Position numbers and translations under genes: made by a program
From: an uncultured Pirellula sp.
GTDB taxonomy: Bacteria > Planctomycetota > Planctomycetia > Pirellulales > Pirellulaceae
Direction of reading: 5' to 3'
DNA: 10,303 nucleotides
NCBI GenBank assembly: GCA_903837255.1
Contig: CAILTZ010000065.1
Coordinates: 1 to 10,303, forward strand
In this document: one piece after another, positions 1-6,466 of the stretch
How the letters are laid out: every line of letters begins with the position of its first letter
How positions within the stretch are numbered: position 1 is the first letter of the stretch
Notes under the pieces: generated by a model
Told to the model about the DNA's origin: nothing
Seen by the model: only the letters and a program-made list of their open reading frames with translations
Databases searched by the model: none

Positions 1-389
1 CACACATCTTCGATGCCAACAAACTTGCTCAGGCAGGGTCTCGTCCCTGGACGCCCTCGACATCCTTGAGGTAAGCCTCAGTTGCGGCTGAAGTTTTCCC
101 ACCCGGAGAAAGAGCGTTCTTGACGAGACCAGAGCAAACACCGCATCCGCATGCTTGGTCAACTCGGTACATCACGAAACCTATTCCCTACAGGCGATTT
201 ACATCGACTGGTGAAGAAGGATGGAACACAAAATGTAGGCCGGTCAGGTAGTTTGAGACGTTTCGGTAGTTTATCTACAAAGGCTTTGACGAGCGTATCG
301 GTCGTAGCGATTGAGTACAGGGTGTTCCTGCAAAGATCTGTAAGACGGATCAGACGGATCAGACGGATCAGACGGATCGGACGGATCGG
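1..389. other. Left-end region without a supported gene
   Basis: No convincing coding region was found on either strand. Two short minus-strand frames are open. One runs from an ATG at 172 to a TGA at 31-29 and would encode 47 residues with a Cys-rich start. The other stays open to the window edge. Neither resembles a family I recognise. The minus-strand frame directly past the miaB stop also stays open for 76 codons, down to a TGA at 161-159. At 247-272 there are degenerate 9-bp units (GGTAGTTTG, AGACGTTTC, GGTAGTTTA), and 343-387 carries the clean 9-bp array listed separately. This is most likely the 3' flank of miaB plus intergenic DNA, possibly containing the end of a gene that lies outside the window. 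Confidence 0.5.
343..387. repeat. Five-copy 9-bp tandem repeat at the 3' end of miaB
   Basis: Four copies of AGACGGATC (343-378) are followed by one copy of GGACGGATC (379-387). The array ends two bases before the miaB stop codon (TAG, minus strand, 392-390). Each unit contains one GATC. The period is a multiple of three, so the frame past the miaB stop reads as repeating Pro/Leu-Ile-Arg. The array is seen directly. A function is not shown, and slipped-strand expansion is the simplest origin. Confidence 0.9.
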
Positions 390-1871
390 CTACTGCTTGG
401 TGGTCAGGTTCACAAGGCTCAACGCGTCGGGTTGGGCTAACTGCGACCTGCCAGAAACCATTTCCTGCGTCTGGACTCGACCAAGCATCGTAAAGGCGTA
501 CGCGTCGGTGATCTCGACGGGCAGAATCTCCCCGGTCTGACGCATGTTGCCATCCCAAACGACAATGCGATCGCAAGGCGTCCGGCCGGTCATCTGTCTC
601 AAATCACCCGTTTGACCCTTTCGCACTGACCACTTGCTGGGCCCCTCGACCAAGATCGAGACGGTCTTGCCCAAGAACCTCAGATTGTCCTCAAGCGATA
701 TCTGGTTCTGTACCGCGAGCAAATCGAGATTCCTCCGATGCTTGACCTCCTCGGGGATGTCATCCTCCAAGATCTCTGCTCCCTTGGTCCCGGGTCGCAC
801 ACTGTACTGGAAGACAAAACTGTTCTTGAAACGACACCGCTTGACCATCTCGACGGTCTCTTGAAAGTCTTCTTCGGTCTCCCCGCAAAAACCGACGATG
901 AAGTCGCTCGATACAGCAGCTCCCGGCATGATTTCCCCGATGCGATCCATCATCGCATAGTAGTCGGCGGTCGTGTAACCACGCTTCATCCGCTTGAGTT
1001 GCACGTCGCTGCCACTCTGGGCAGGCACGTGCAAATAAGGCATGCACTTGGGCAAATCTCGGACGGTCTCGAGCAAATCCCGTGTCATGTCCTTCGGGTA
1101 ATTCGTCACGAACTTGATCCGCTCAATCCCTTCGATCGGATGGAGCATCTCGAGCAAGTCTGCCAAGCGCGTCGTGCGATCCCCATCAACCCACTTGTAC
1201 GAGTTGACGGTCTGACCCAAGAGCGTTATCTCCTTGGCACCCTGCTGGGCCAAGATCTTTGCTTCCTCGAGAATCCGCTCTGGCGACCGCCCCTGCTCTG
1301 GACCTCGGGTCATCGGAACAATGCAATACGTGCAGAACTTGTCGCAGCCGATCTGAATCCGCAAATAAGCCTGAAACGGAGTAGGACGCATCTGAGGATC
1401 CCGCAACGGATCAAAGGTCTCATGCGATCGCTTGATCTCGTCGGCACTCCCGTCACGTCTCGACAAACTCACGGCCAACTGATGACGCTCACCTTGCCTG
1501 GCTCGCTCGATGAACTCGGGTATCTTGTGCAATTGACCCGGGCCCACGACCAAGTCCACGAAGGGTACTCGATCGAATACCCTCTGCTGGTCCTTCTGTG
1601 CCATGCAACCCATCACCCCAATGACCAAATCAGGGTTTGCTAGCTTTAGCTGTTTGAGGCGCAGAACGTTGTTGTAGGCTTTCTCTTCGGCATGTTCGCG
1701 GACCGAGCATGTATTGAAGAGGATTGCATCGGCACTTGCCGGATCCAGAGTCAGCGAATAACCCTCCTTGCGCAGCGAAGCGACGACCATCTCGCTGTCG
1801 AGAATATTCATCTGGCAACCGACGGTCTGGATGTAAAGCTGCTTGGACGGTTCGTTCATTTGCTGACTCAT
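390..1871 (-). CDS. miaB: tRNA-2-methylthio-N6-dimethylallyladenosine synthase MiaB
   Basis: This is a cytosolic radical-SAM enzyme that adds a methylthio group to i6A37 of tRNAs reading UNN codons, after MiaA has prenylated the base. The 493-residue protein has the full MiaB layout. The N-terminal methylthiotransferase domain carries Cys19 (QTVGCQMN), Cys55 (NTCSVRE) and Cys89 (GCMAQ) for the auxiliary iron-sulfur cluster. The radical-SAM core has Cys176, Cys180 and Cys183 (GCDKFCTYC) and the LLGQTVNSY motif near 217-225. A TRAM RNA-binding domain covers about 401-464. A tail of about 29 residues past TRAM is not a recognised domain. The length is slightly above the usual 440-480. The ATG lies 9 nt after the stop of the upstream propeller gene, with no good Shine-Dalgarno, so translation may depend on coupling. 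Met5 is a possible alternative start. RimO and MtaB are close relatives, but the motif spacing and the N-terminal QTVGCQMN favour MiaB. Confidence 0.95.
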   Translation of the reverse strand: MSQQMNEPSKQLYIQTVGCQMNILDSEMVVASLRKEGYSLTLDPASADAILFNTCSVREHAEEKAYNNVLRLKQLKLANPDLVIGVMGCMAQKDQQRVFDRVPFVDLVVGPGQLHKIPEFIERARQGERHQLAVSLSRRDGSADEIKRSHETFDPLRDPQMRPTPFQAYLRIQIGCDKFCTYCIVPMTRGPEQGRSPERILEEAKILAQQGAKEITLLGQTVNSYKWVDGDRTTRLADLLEMLHPIEGIERIKFVTNYPKDMTRDLLETVRDLPKCMPYLHVPAQSGSDVQLKRMKRGYTTADYYAMMDRIGEIMPGAAVSSDFIVGFCGETEEDFQETVEMVKRCRFKNSFVFQYSVRPGTKGAEILEDDIPEEVKHRRNLDLLAVQNQISLEDNLRFLGKTVSILVEGPSKWSVRKGQTGDLRQMTGRTPCDRIVVWDGNMRQTGEILPVEITDAYAFTMLGRVQTQEMVSGRSQLAQPDALSLVNLTTKQ

Positions 1872-1880
1872 CGGATGGGT

Positions 1881-4145
1881 CTACTTGCCTTCGTTGGCCG
1901 TGACCGAGACATTGTCGACGTAGAATTCTGCGTCGGTCGAGTTACCGAACAAGCCTGGGCTACCTTGCAAGTTCGGGGTCAAATCTTCACCTTGGATGGT
2001 CCAAGCTTCTGGCTCTGGCTCACCCTTCTTCCAAACCTTGCCCTTGAGGATCGCTTTGCCATCGGCTGTCTCGGCTCGAAGTTTGATCACGTACCAAGTC
2101 TTGGGTTGCCATTCGTAGGGGATGGTCACGGCGAAGCGTTGTTCGAGGAGCGAGACCCAGGATCGCAACTGGAGTCGCTGAGCCCCTTCGAGGGCCAGGG
2201 TGTATCGCTGAGCGACCACGCCCATGTCGGGTAGCTTGTTGGTTGGCACCTTGTTTTTGGTATCCAGCGCATAGAACTCGGCTTGGACGGTGTAGTCTTT
2301 GGTTTTTGGCACACCGAGGAAGCCTTGGCTGCGGGTACCCTTAGGGATGGTGCTGATTTTGACTAATCCATTTCCGGCACCCTCGGGCAGTTCGATGGGT
2401 TGATGGCGATAGGCCATGCCGATCCAATGGAGTGGAACTTTTTTGTCTTCGAAATCGAAGTTCCATGGCAAGGGTGGAATCACGCGGGCACGTGCCGAGC
2501 TCTTGAGTTCCCCGAGGGAGGCTTCGAGTTTGACACCCGAGCCGGTTGGGGTCTCACCTGCGGAGTAGATTTGGTCTTCGCTGACGGCACCTATGCCATC
2601 GACGGCGATGGTGGCTTCGGGAACGAGCCGGATGTATTGTCCCAAGGCGTTGTAGCCGCGCACTTGTAGCTTGGCTTTCTGCCCGGGTTGCACGAGCATT
2701 TCCACGGGGCACAATTGAATATGGGCAATTTGGGTGTCTGTGACTGCTGGTTCGATTGCCACGTCAGGCAGTTTCAGATCCGCAGCGACTTGTGGTTTTG
2801 GAACCCCGATGCAATAGAGCGCTTTGTTGGTGGGCAAGTACATTCGGCCATTGGAGATGGCGAACGAGCCAAAGATTTCGCTCGAGTCACTCAGCCGGGT
2901 TTGACCGGCGACCTTGATCTCGGTTTCGGTGGGTTCCAAGCACCAGATTCTGCCGGTGTTTTCGGCGATGTAGATCTTGCCTTCGGCGACTACGGGAGAG
3001 CCGAACATGATCCGGCCGAGTTTCTTTTCGACTTCGATCGCACCGGTCTTGGCATTGACGCCAAACATCGCTGCACCGTCTTCGATGAAATAGATACGTT
3101 CACCCACTCGCACTGGCGCTGAGCGGCTGATGGTTTTTTTGGGGATCTTCCACAAGAGTTTGTCTTCGGGGATATCACCCGAGGTGTTTCCGTCGAGGGC
3201 AAAGACAGCGCCTAGGATTGTGCGATCGGTTTCGTTCTGTTCCCCGTGCCCCATGTAGATGATGCCGTTTTCAACCAGCGGGGCAACATTCAAACCGCGA
3301 GGCGAAGCCTGATGCTTCCAAATAACCTTACCGGTGCGAGGCTGCAGGGCGTAGAGAGCTCCGTCGGCAGCACCCAGTACCATGGCAGCTTGTCCATTGA
3401 GCACCGTGAATATCGGGGTGCTGTAGGTTGTGTCTTCAGGACGTGGGCGGGTCGACATTGTCCAGATCGCTGCTCCGGTGTTTTTGTCCATGGCGATGAA
3501 GCGATGGGTCGGGACCGCGGTTTGATCCCAACCAGTTGTCACGCCGCTGATGATCACCATGTCTTCGTAGACAACCGGAAAGTTCGTACGTCCTCCGTAG
3601 GTCGAGAGCATCCCGTATTCTTCGAGCATCGAGTGCTCCCAAATCACCTTACCGGTCTTGCCATCGAGGCACTGGAAGGTGCAACCGAGTCCGAGAACAT
3701 AGACACGGTCGGTTTCCGGATCCCCGACGACACTCGACCAGCCAACCCGTTCGGAGGGTGCATCGGACAAAAAGATATTGTGGATGCTTTCCCAGATTCG
3801 CTCCCCGGTCTCGGCATTGATGCAAACCGTCTTCTCGGCTTCCTTGTTGGTTTCAGCCTCGTGCCTGCACACGACATAGACTCTGCCGTTCATCACCACG
3901 GGAGTCGAGCGCGTGGCGTATTCTTCTTTGCGCCACAGCAAATTCTCTCCTTCGACTGAGAACGAGGTCGGAAGCGCGGTCTCGAGCGATTGGCCGTTTT
4001 GCTGAGGCCCCCGCCAATGGTACCAATCGGTCGCCTTGACCTTGGATGCAGCCTCCTGAGCATGGGAAATCCCCGGGGTTCCAATCGTCCAAGCAAAGGC
4101 GGAGGCTAAGCTGGCTTGGGCCAGAAATCGAGTGGTTCTGTTCAT
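1881..4145 (-). CDS. Secreted PQQ-like beta-propeller protein
   Basis: The 754-residue protein has a signal peptide: basic MNRTTR, a hydrophobic stretch at about 7-26, and a probable cut after SHA (29/30). The exported part opens with WYHWRGPQQNG (41-51), frequent in planctomycete propeller proteins. Repeated blade signatures TGERIW (113-118), TGKVIW (164-169), TGAAIW (223-228) and TGKVIW (271-276) mark an outer-strand propeller to about residue 450. Residues 480-556 look like an immunoglobulin-like domain. Residues 560-750 resemble a concanavalin/LamG-type domain ending in SPGLFGNSTDAEFYVDNVSV. I see no clear cytochrome c CxxCH motif or proof of PQQ binding, so dehydrogenase activity is not supported. 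A structural, sugar-binding or scaffold role outside the cytoplasm is equally possible. The ATG has no Shine-Dalgarno; it is chosen because the signal peptide starts there. It probably shares a transcript with miaB, though the two jobs appear unrelated. Confidence 0.85.
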   Translation of the reverse strand: MNRTTRFLAQASLASAFAWTIGTPGISHAQEAASKVKATDWYHWRGPQQNGQSLETALPTSFSVEGENLLWRKEEYATRSTPVVMNGRVYVVCRHEAETNKEAEKTVCINAETGERIWESIHNIFLSDAPSERVGWSSVVGDPETDRVYVLGLGCTFQCLDGKTGKVIWEHSMLEEYGMLSTYGGRTNFPVVYEDMVIISGVTTGWDQTAVPTHRFIAMDKNTGAAIWTMSTRPRPEDTTYSTPIFTVLNGQAAMVLGAADGALYALQPRTGKVIWKHQASPRGLNVAPLVENGIIYMGHGEQNETDRTILGAVFALDGNTSGDIPEDKLLWKIPKKTISRSAPVRVGERIYFIEDGAAMFGVNAKTGAIEVEKKLGRIMFGSPVVAEGKIYIAENTGRIWCLEPTETEIKVAGQTRLSDSSEIFGSFAISNGRMYLPTNKALYCIGVPKPQVAADLKLPDVAIEPAVTDTQIAHIQLCPVEMLVQPGQKAKLQVRGYNALGQYIRLVPEATIAVDGIGAVSEDQIYSAGETPTGSGVKLEASLGELKSSARARVIPPLPWNFDFEDKKVPLHWIGMAYRHQPIELPEGAGNGLVKISTIPKGTRSQGFLGVPKTKDYTVQAEFYALDTKNKVPTNKLPDMGVVAQRYTLALEGAQRLQLRSWVSLLEQRFAVTIPYEWQPKTWYVIKLRAETADGKAILKGKVWKKGEPEPEAWTIQGEDLTPNLQGSPGLFGNSTDAEFYVDNVSVTANEGK

Positions 4146-4159
4146 CGTGAATAAATTAG

Positions 4160-4179
4160 GTCAGAGGGAGTCAGAGGGA
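4160..4179. repeat. 10-bp direct repeat, two copies
   Basis: GTCAGAGGGA occurs twice head to tail, 15 bp upstream of the propeller gene start on its leader side. It could be a protein-binding pair at one helical turn or a simple duplication. Only the repeat itself is certain. Confidence 0.7.
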
Positions 4180-4354
4180 ATCGAGGACGCTAGGTGGAAT
4201 AGTGGCCAGCACAACTCTTGTGGCAAAACTCGTCCGGCATCAGCGAAAAAGCAGAAGCGTATTGTAGCAGAGCCTCTCCAGACCAAAAGACACGAGCAAA
4301 TAAGGATAAATCTCTCGGAAATTTGGCGTGATACGTGGAACTGGTATTCCCGGC

Positions 4355-4367
4355 AACCTCGCAGGTT
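4355..4367 (+). other. Small hairpin in the parA leader
   Basis: AACCT (4355-4359) and AGGTT (4363-4367) are perfect complements around a CGC loop. With a five-pair stem it is weak alone, but it lies 27 bp before the stronger palindrome at 4395-4415. Confidence 0.4.
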
Positions 4368-4394
4368 CTGTACGGTCCAGAGTTTTGCGCGTCG

Positions 4395-4415
4395 GGGACC
4401 CATTCGCTGGGTCCC
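4395..4415 (+). promoter_or_regulatory. Perfect GC-rich inverted repeat before parA
   Basis: GGGACCCA (4395-4402) and TGGGTCCC (4408-4415) pair perfectly around a five-base TTCGC loop. The right arm ends 50 bp before the parA ATG. No run of T follows, so a standard intrinsic terminator is unlikely. It may be an operator for ParA/ParB autoregulation, a leader-RNA hairpin, or chance. Confidence 0.55.
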
Positions 4416-4465
4416 TCAAAGATCCTGCCCGTGCAAGAGTCCTAATCCGCGAGTCGCAGTCGAGT

Positions 4466-5212
4466 ATGCCGAGAATCTTTTGCGTCGCAAACCAAAAGGG
4501 AGGGGTGGGCAAGTCCACCACGGCCGTGTACCTAGCCTGGGGACTCGCCATGGCCAACCAAAAGACCCTGTTGATCGACCTGGATCCCCAGTGCAACGCC
4601 ACCACAGGTTTAGGCTTGGCCCCTGTCGAGCGACATCCCTTGCTGAGCGACCAACCGCTTCGGGATTCGATCCGCGGCTCGGCCCTCGAATCGCTGCAGA
4701 TCCTGCCCGGTTGCAGGAGCTTTCAGGACGTCGATCTGCTGGAAAAAGGGGCCCAAAGTCGCCGGTACCTGCTCAAGCAACACCTCGATGCCGAGACCGG
4801 TATCTACGATGCGGTGATCATCGACTCCCCACCCTCGCTCGGGGAGTTGACCCAAGCCGCCTTGGCCTCGAGCACCGAAGTCATCATGCCGATTCAGTGC
4901 GAATACTATGCCATGGAAGGGCTCACCCAAATGATCCATGTCATTCGGGACATCATGCAGCAACAGCCAGGCCGGCTGACGTTCGGGGGGATCCTGCTGA
5001 CGATGTTCGACCCAAATTTTGAGCTCACTCATGAGGTGGATCGGGAAGTTCGGGATTTCTTCGGCGACATCGTTTTTGATACAAGGATCCCTCGGGACAT
5101 CGTTTTCAGCGAATCCCCAAGCCACGGGCAGAGCGTATTGAGCTATGCCCCGAGGTCCCGTGGTGCCAGAGCATACATAGAACTTTGCATGGAGGTACTC
5201 GATCGTGACTAA
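4466..5212 (+). CDS. parA: Chromosome-partitioning ATPase ParA (Soj family)
   Basis: ParA is a cytosolic P-loop ATPase that binds DNA non-specifically as an ATP dimer and moves or positions ParB-parS complexes during chromosome segregation. The 248-residue product has the deviant Walker A KGGVGKSTT (11-19, signature Lys11), Walker A' LLIDLDPQ with Asp40, and Walker B YDAVIIDSPPS with Asp120. The C-terminal IPRDIVFSESPSHGQSV is typical of chromosomal Soj/ParA. Length matches the short chromosomal (type Ib-like) form, without the N-terminal helix-turn-helix of P1-type plasmid ParA. I chose the ATG at 4466 because it gives the standard short lead (MPRIFCVANQKGG). An in-phase ATG at 4328 would add 46 non-conserved residues. 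No clear Shine-Dalgarno is present. The stop overlaps the parB start by 8 nt, so the two are translationally coupled. MinD and MRP-type ATPases are less likely given the neighbour. Confidence 0.93.
   Translation: MPRIFCVANQKGGVGKSTTAVYLAWGLAMANQKTLLIDLDPQCNATTGLGLAPVERHPLLSDQPLRDSIRGSALESLQILPGCRSFQDVDLLEKGAQSRRYLLKQHLDAETGIYDAVIIDSPPSLGELTQAALASSTEVIMPIQCEYYAMEGLTQMIHVIRDIMQQQPGRLTFGGILLTMFDPNFELTHEVDREVRDFFGDIVFDTRIPRDIVFSESPSHGQSVLSYAPRSRGARAYIELCMEVLDRD
5191..5195 (+). promoter_or_regulatory. Shine-Dalgarno fixing the GTG start of parB
   Basis: GGAGG lies inside the last codons of parA, 9 nt before the GTG at 5205. It is the best ribosome-binding site in the window. It supports a GTG start giving the conserved N-terminus MTKDRRLGRGLAALLG. 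Confidence 0.75.
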
Positions 5213-6230
5213 AGATAGACGACTCGGACGCGGATTGGCTGCCCTCCTGGGCACCCCACTCGAAGAAGTCATCGCTTCGAGGACCGATGCCCCCCCCGGC
5301 CATCCAACAAATCCCAGCGAAAACTCGGCCGTGGTCGAGTCCGTGCCGTTGGGACACACCGACCGCGAAACGCACGCCCATCCCGGGATTCGCTCGTTGG
5401 AGATCGATGTTTCGCTCATCGATCCGAACCCCTTTCAGCCCAGGCGCCAGTTCAGCGATCAAGAGCTCGATTCGCTCGCCGAGAGCATCAAGGAACATCA
5501 GCAACTCCAGCCGATCTCGGTCCGCCGCAATGCCGATCGCTACCAGCTCATCAGCGGCGAACGACGCCTCAGAGCCACCGTTCGAGCCGGTCTAAAGACC
5601 ATCCGAGCCGAGGTCCGCGAAGCCGACGATCGCTTGGTCGCCGAACTTGCGATCATCGAAAACCTCCAGCGCAAGGACCTCAACGCCATCGAAAAGGCGA
5701 TGTCCTTCAAGCGGTATCTCACCGAGCACCGATGCACCCAAGAGGACTTGGCAAAACGTCTCAAGATCGATCGCAGCACGATCGCCAACATGATGCGATT
5801 GCTCGAGCTGCCCGAGGCCATCACCGATTGCATTCAACGCGAAGAGATCAGCGCCGGGCACGCGAAAGCCTTGCTCAGCTTGGGCTCCGAGCGCGAGCAA
5901 ATGGTCTTCGTCCAACGCATCCGCCAAGAGGGGTGGAGCGTGCGGGAGACCGAGGCCCGGGTCGCCCAAGCCGTCGCCGATGCAGCCCAGGACGAAGAGT
6001 CCATTCTCAAGGCCATGCCCCGACGTAGGTCCTCAAAAACCGAGCAAATCGCCGCGTTGGAACGGGATCTGAAATCGGCACTCGGGACCATGGTCGACAT
6101 CAGTCAGACCAGCCGCGGCCGCGGCCGAATCACCATCCATTTTACCAGCATCGAGGAATTCGAGCGTTTGCGGCACCTCTTGGCCGGCTCCTCCTCGGTC
6201 GCACCTGCCCATCATCGCAAAGCAGCCTAA
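5205..6230 (+). CDS. parB: Chromosome-partitioning protein ParB
   Basis: ParB binds parS sites, spreads along DNA as a CTP-dependent clamp and stimulates the ParA ATPase. The 341-residue product has the ParA-contacting N-terminal motif LGRGLAALL (7-15), then a Pro/Ser/His-rich linker (about 20-65). The ParB/Srx-type CTP-binding domain follows, with NPFQPR (75-80), GERRLRA (118-124) and ENLQRKDLN (152-160). A helix-turn-helix region lies at about 178-202 (TQEDLAKRLKIDRSTIANMMRLLELP), followed by EISAGHAKALL. The C-terminal dimerisation segment is about 280-329 (GRGRITIHFTSIEEFERLRHLL). Length is slightly above the usual 280-310, mostly because of the linker. The start is GTG, overlapping the parA stop. 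Chromosomal parAB often sits near gidB/mnmG at the origin; none of those genes is seen here. No consensus 16-bp parS was found in the window. Confidence 0.95.
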   Translation: MTKDRRLGRGLAALLGTPLEEVIASRTDAPPGHPTNPSENSAVVESVPLGHTDRETHAHPGIRSLEIDVSLIDPNPFQPRRQFSDQELDSLAESIKEHQQLQPISVRRNADRYQLISGERRLRATVRAGLKTIRAEVREADDRLVAELAIIENLQRKDLNAIEKAMSFKRYLTEHRCTQEDLAKRLKIDRSTIANMMRLLELPEAITDCIQREEISAGHAKALLSLGSEREQMVFVQRIRQEGWSVRETEARVAQAVADAAQDEESILKAMPRRRSSKTEQIAALERDLKSALGTMVDISQTSRGRGRITIHFTSIEEFERLRHLLAGSSSVAPAHHRKAA

Positions 6231-6247
6231 AAGACTGTTGCTCTGTG

Positions 6248-6303
6248 CGATGAAGCGATGAAGCGATGAAGCGATGAAGCGATCAAGCGATCAAGCGATC
6301 AAG
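6248..6303. repeat. Seven-copy 8-bp tandem repeat downstream of parB
   Basis: Four copies of CGATGAAG (6248-6279) are followed by three copies of CGATCAAG (6280-6303), starting 17 bp after the parB stop. The two variants differ by one base and lie in two clean blocks, which suggests a G-to-C change followed by separate expansion. The 8-bp period cannot keep a reading frame, so it is not coding. The final CAAG (6300-6303) is also the outer stem of the next hairpin. Confidence 0.92.
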
Positions 6304-6333
6304 TGCGTGGATTTTGGCGAAATCCAACGCTTG
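6300..6333 (+). other. Bulged hairpin after the parB repeat
   Basis: CAAG, CGT and GGATTT on the left (6300-6314, with TG bulged) pair with AAATCC, ACG and CTTG on the right (6320-6333, with one A bulged), giving 13 pairs around a TGGCG loop. Its place after parAB suits a transcript end or 3' stabilising structure. No U-tract follows, so it is not a textbook intrinsic terminator. Confidence 0.5.
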
Positions 6334-6370
6334 ACGCACACCCCGGCTACCCAACCACTTAGACTTATAC

Positions 6371-6416
6371 AGAGGGGTGCTTGTTCTTCTATTCGTTTAA
6401 TTTATACTACCCCTCT
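6371..6416 (+). promoter_or_regulatory. Candidate promoter bracketed by an 8-bp inverted repeat
   Basis: AGAGGGGT (6371-6378) and ACCCCTCT (6409-6416) are perfect inverted copies separated by 30 bp. The enclosed segment is AT-rich with a possible -35 TTGTTC (6381-6386) and -10 TATACT (6403-6408), 16 bp apart. TTATAC occurs just before the left arm (6365-6370) and, one base further out, before the right arm (6402-6407). A dimeric regulator could bind both arms, or they could form an RNA stem. The -35 is poor, and planctomycete sigma factors may use other signals. Confidence 0.4.
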
Positions 6417-6466
6417 CGAGCGTAATAAGTGTAGGCACTGGTAGCTCTCAACCAAGGTTTCCGAGC

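Larger units (their letters stand above)
4146..4465. promoter_or_regulatory. Divergent spacer between the propeller gene and parA
   Basis: This 320-bp gap must hold promoters for the leftward propeller-miaB pair and the rightward parAB pair. I could not pick a convincing -35/-10 pair for either. It contains a 10-bp direct repeat (GTCAGAGGGA at 4160-4169 and 4170-4179), two hairpins in the parA leader (4355-4367 and 4395-4415), and a weak parS-like sequence at 4327-4342. A frame in phase with parA is open back to 4328, but its 46 codons are Arg/Gly/Ser-rich, precede the conserved ParA start and span the hairpins. I treat them as non-coding. Confidence 0.55.

Noticed and set aside
29..172. 47-residue minus-strand frame with a Cys-rich start
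   Set aside because: Too short, no recognised family, and a competing open frame overlaps it; it may be part of a dispersed repeat, testable by a search of the host genome.
738..1643. Long plus-strand open frame (301 codons) opposite miaB
   Set aside because: It lies wholly antisense to miaB, whose motifs are complete; its translation shows no recognisable family and reflects codon bias of the true gene.
2493..2506. GGCACGTGCC palindrome as a parS site
   Set aside because: It matches only the CACGTG core of parS, lacks the flanking TTTC/GAAA or TTCC/GGAA, and is inside the propeller gene where its codons explain it.
4395..4415. Rho-independent terminator before parA
   Set aside because: The stem is strong but no T-tract follows on either strand, and no upstream gene on the plus strand needs termination there.
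4328..4465. Longer parA start at 4328
   Set aside because: The extra 46 residues are low-complexity Arg/Gly/Ser, lie across two hairpins and precede the normal MPRIFCVANQKGG start of the family.
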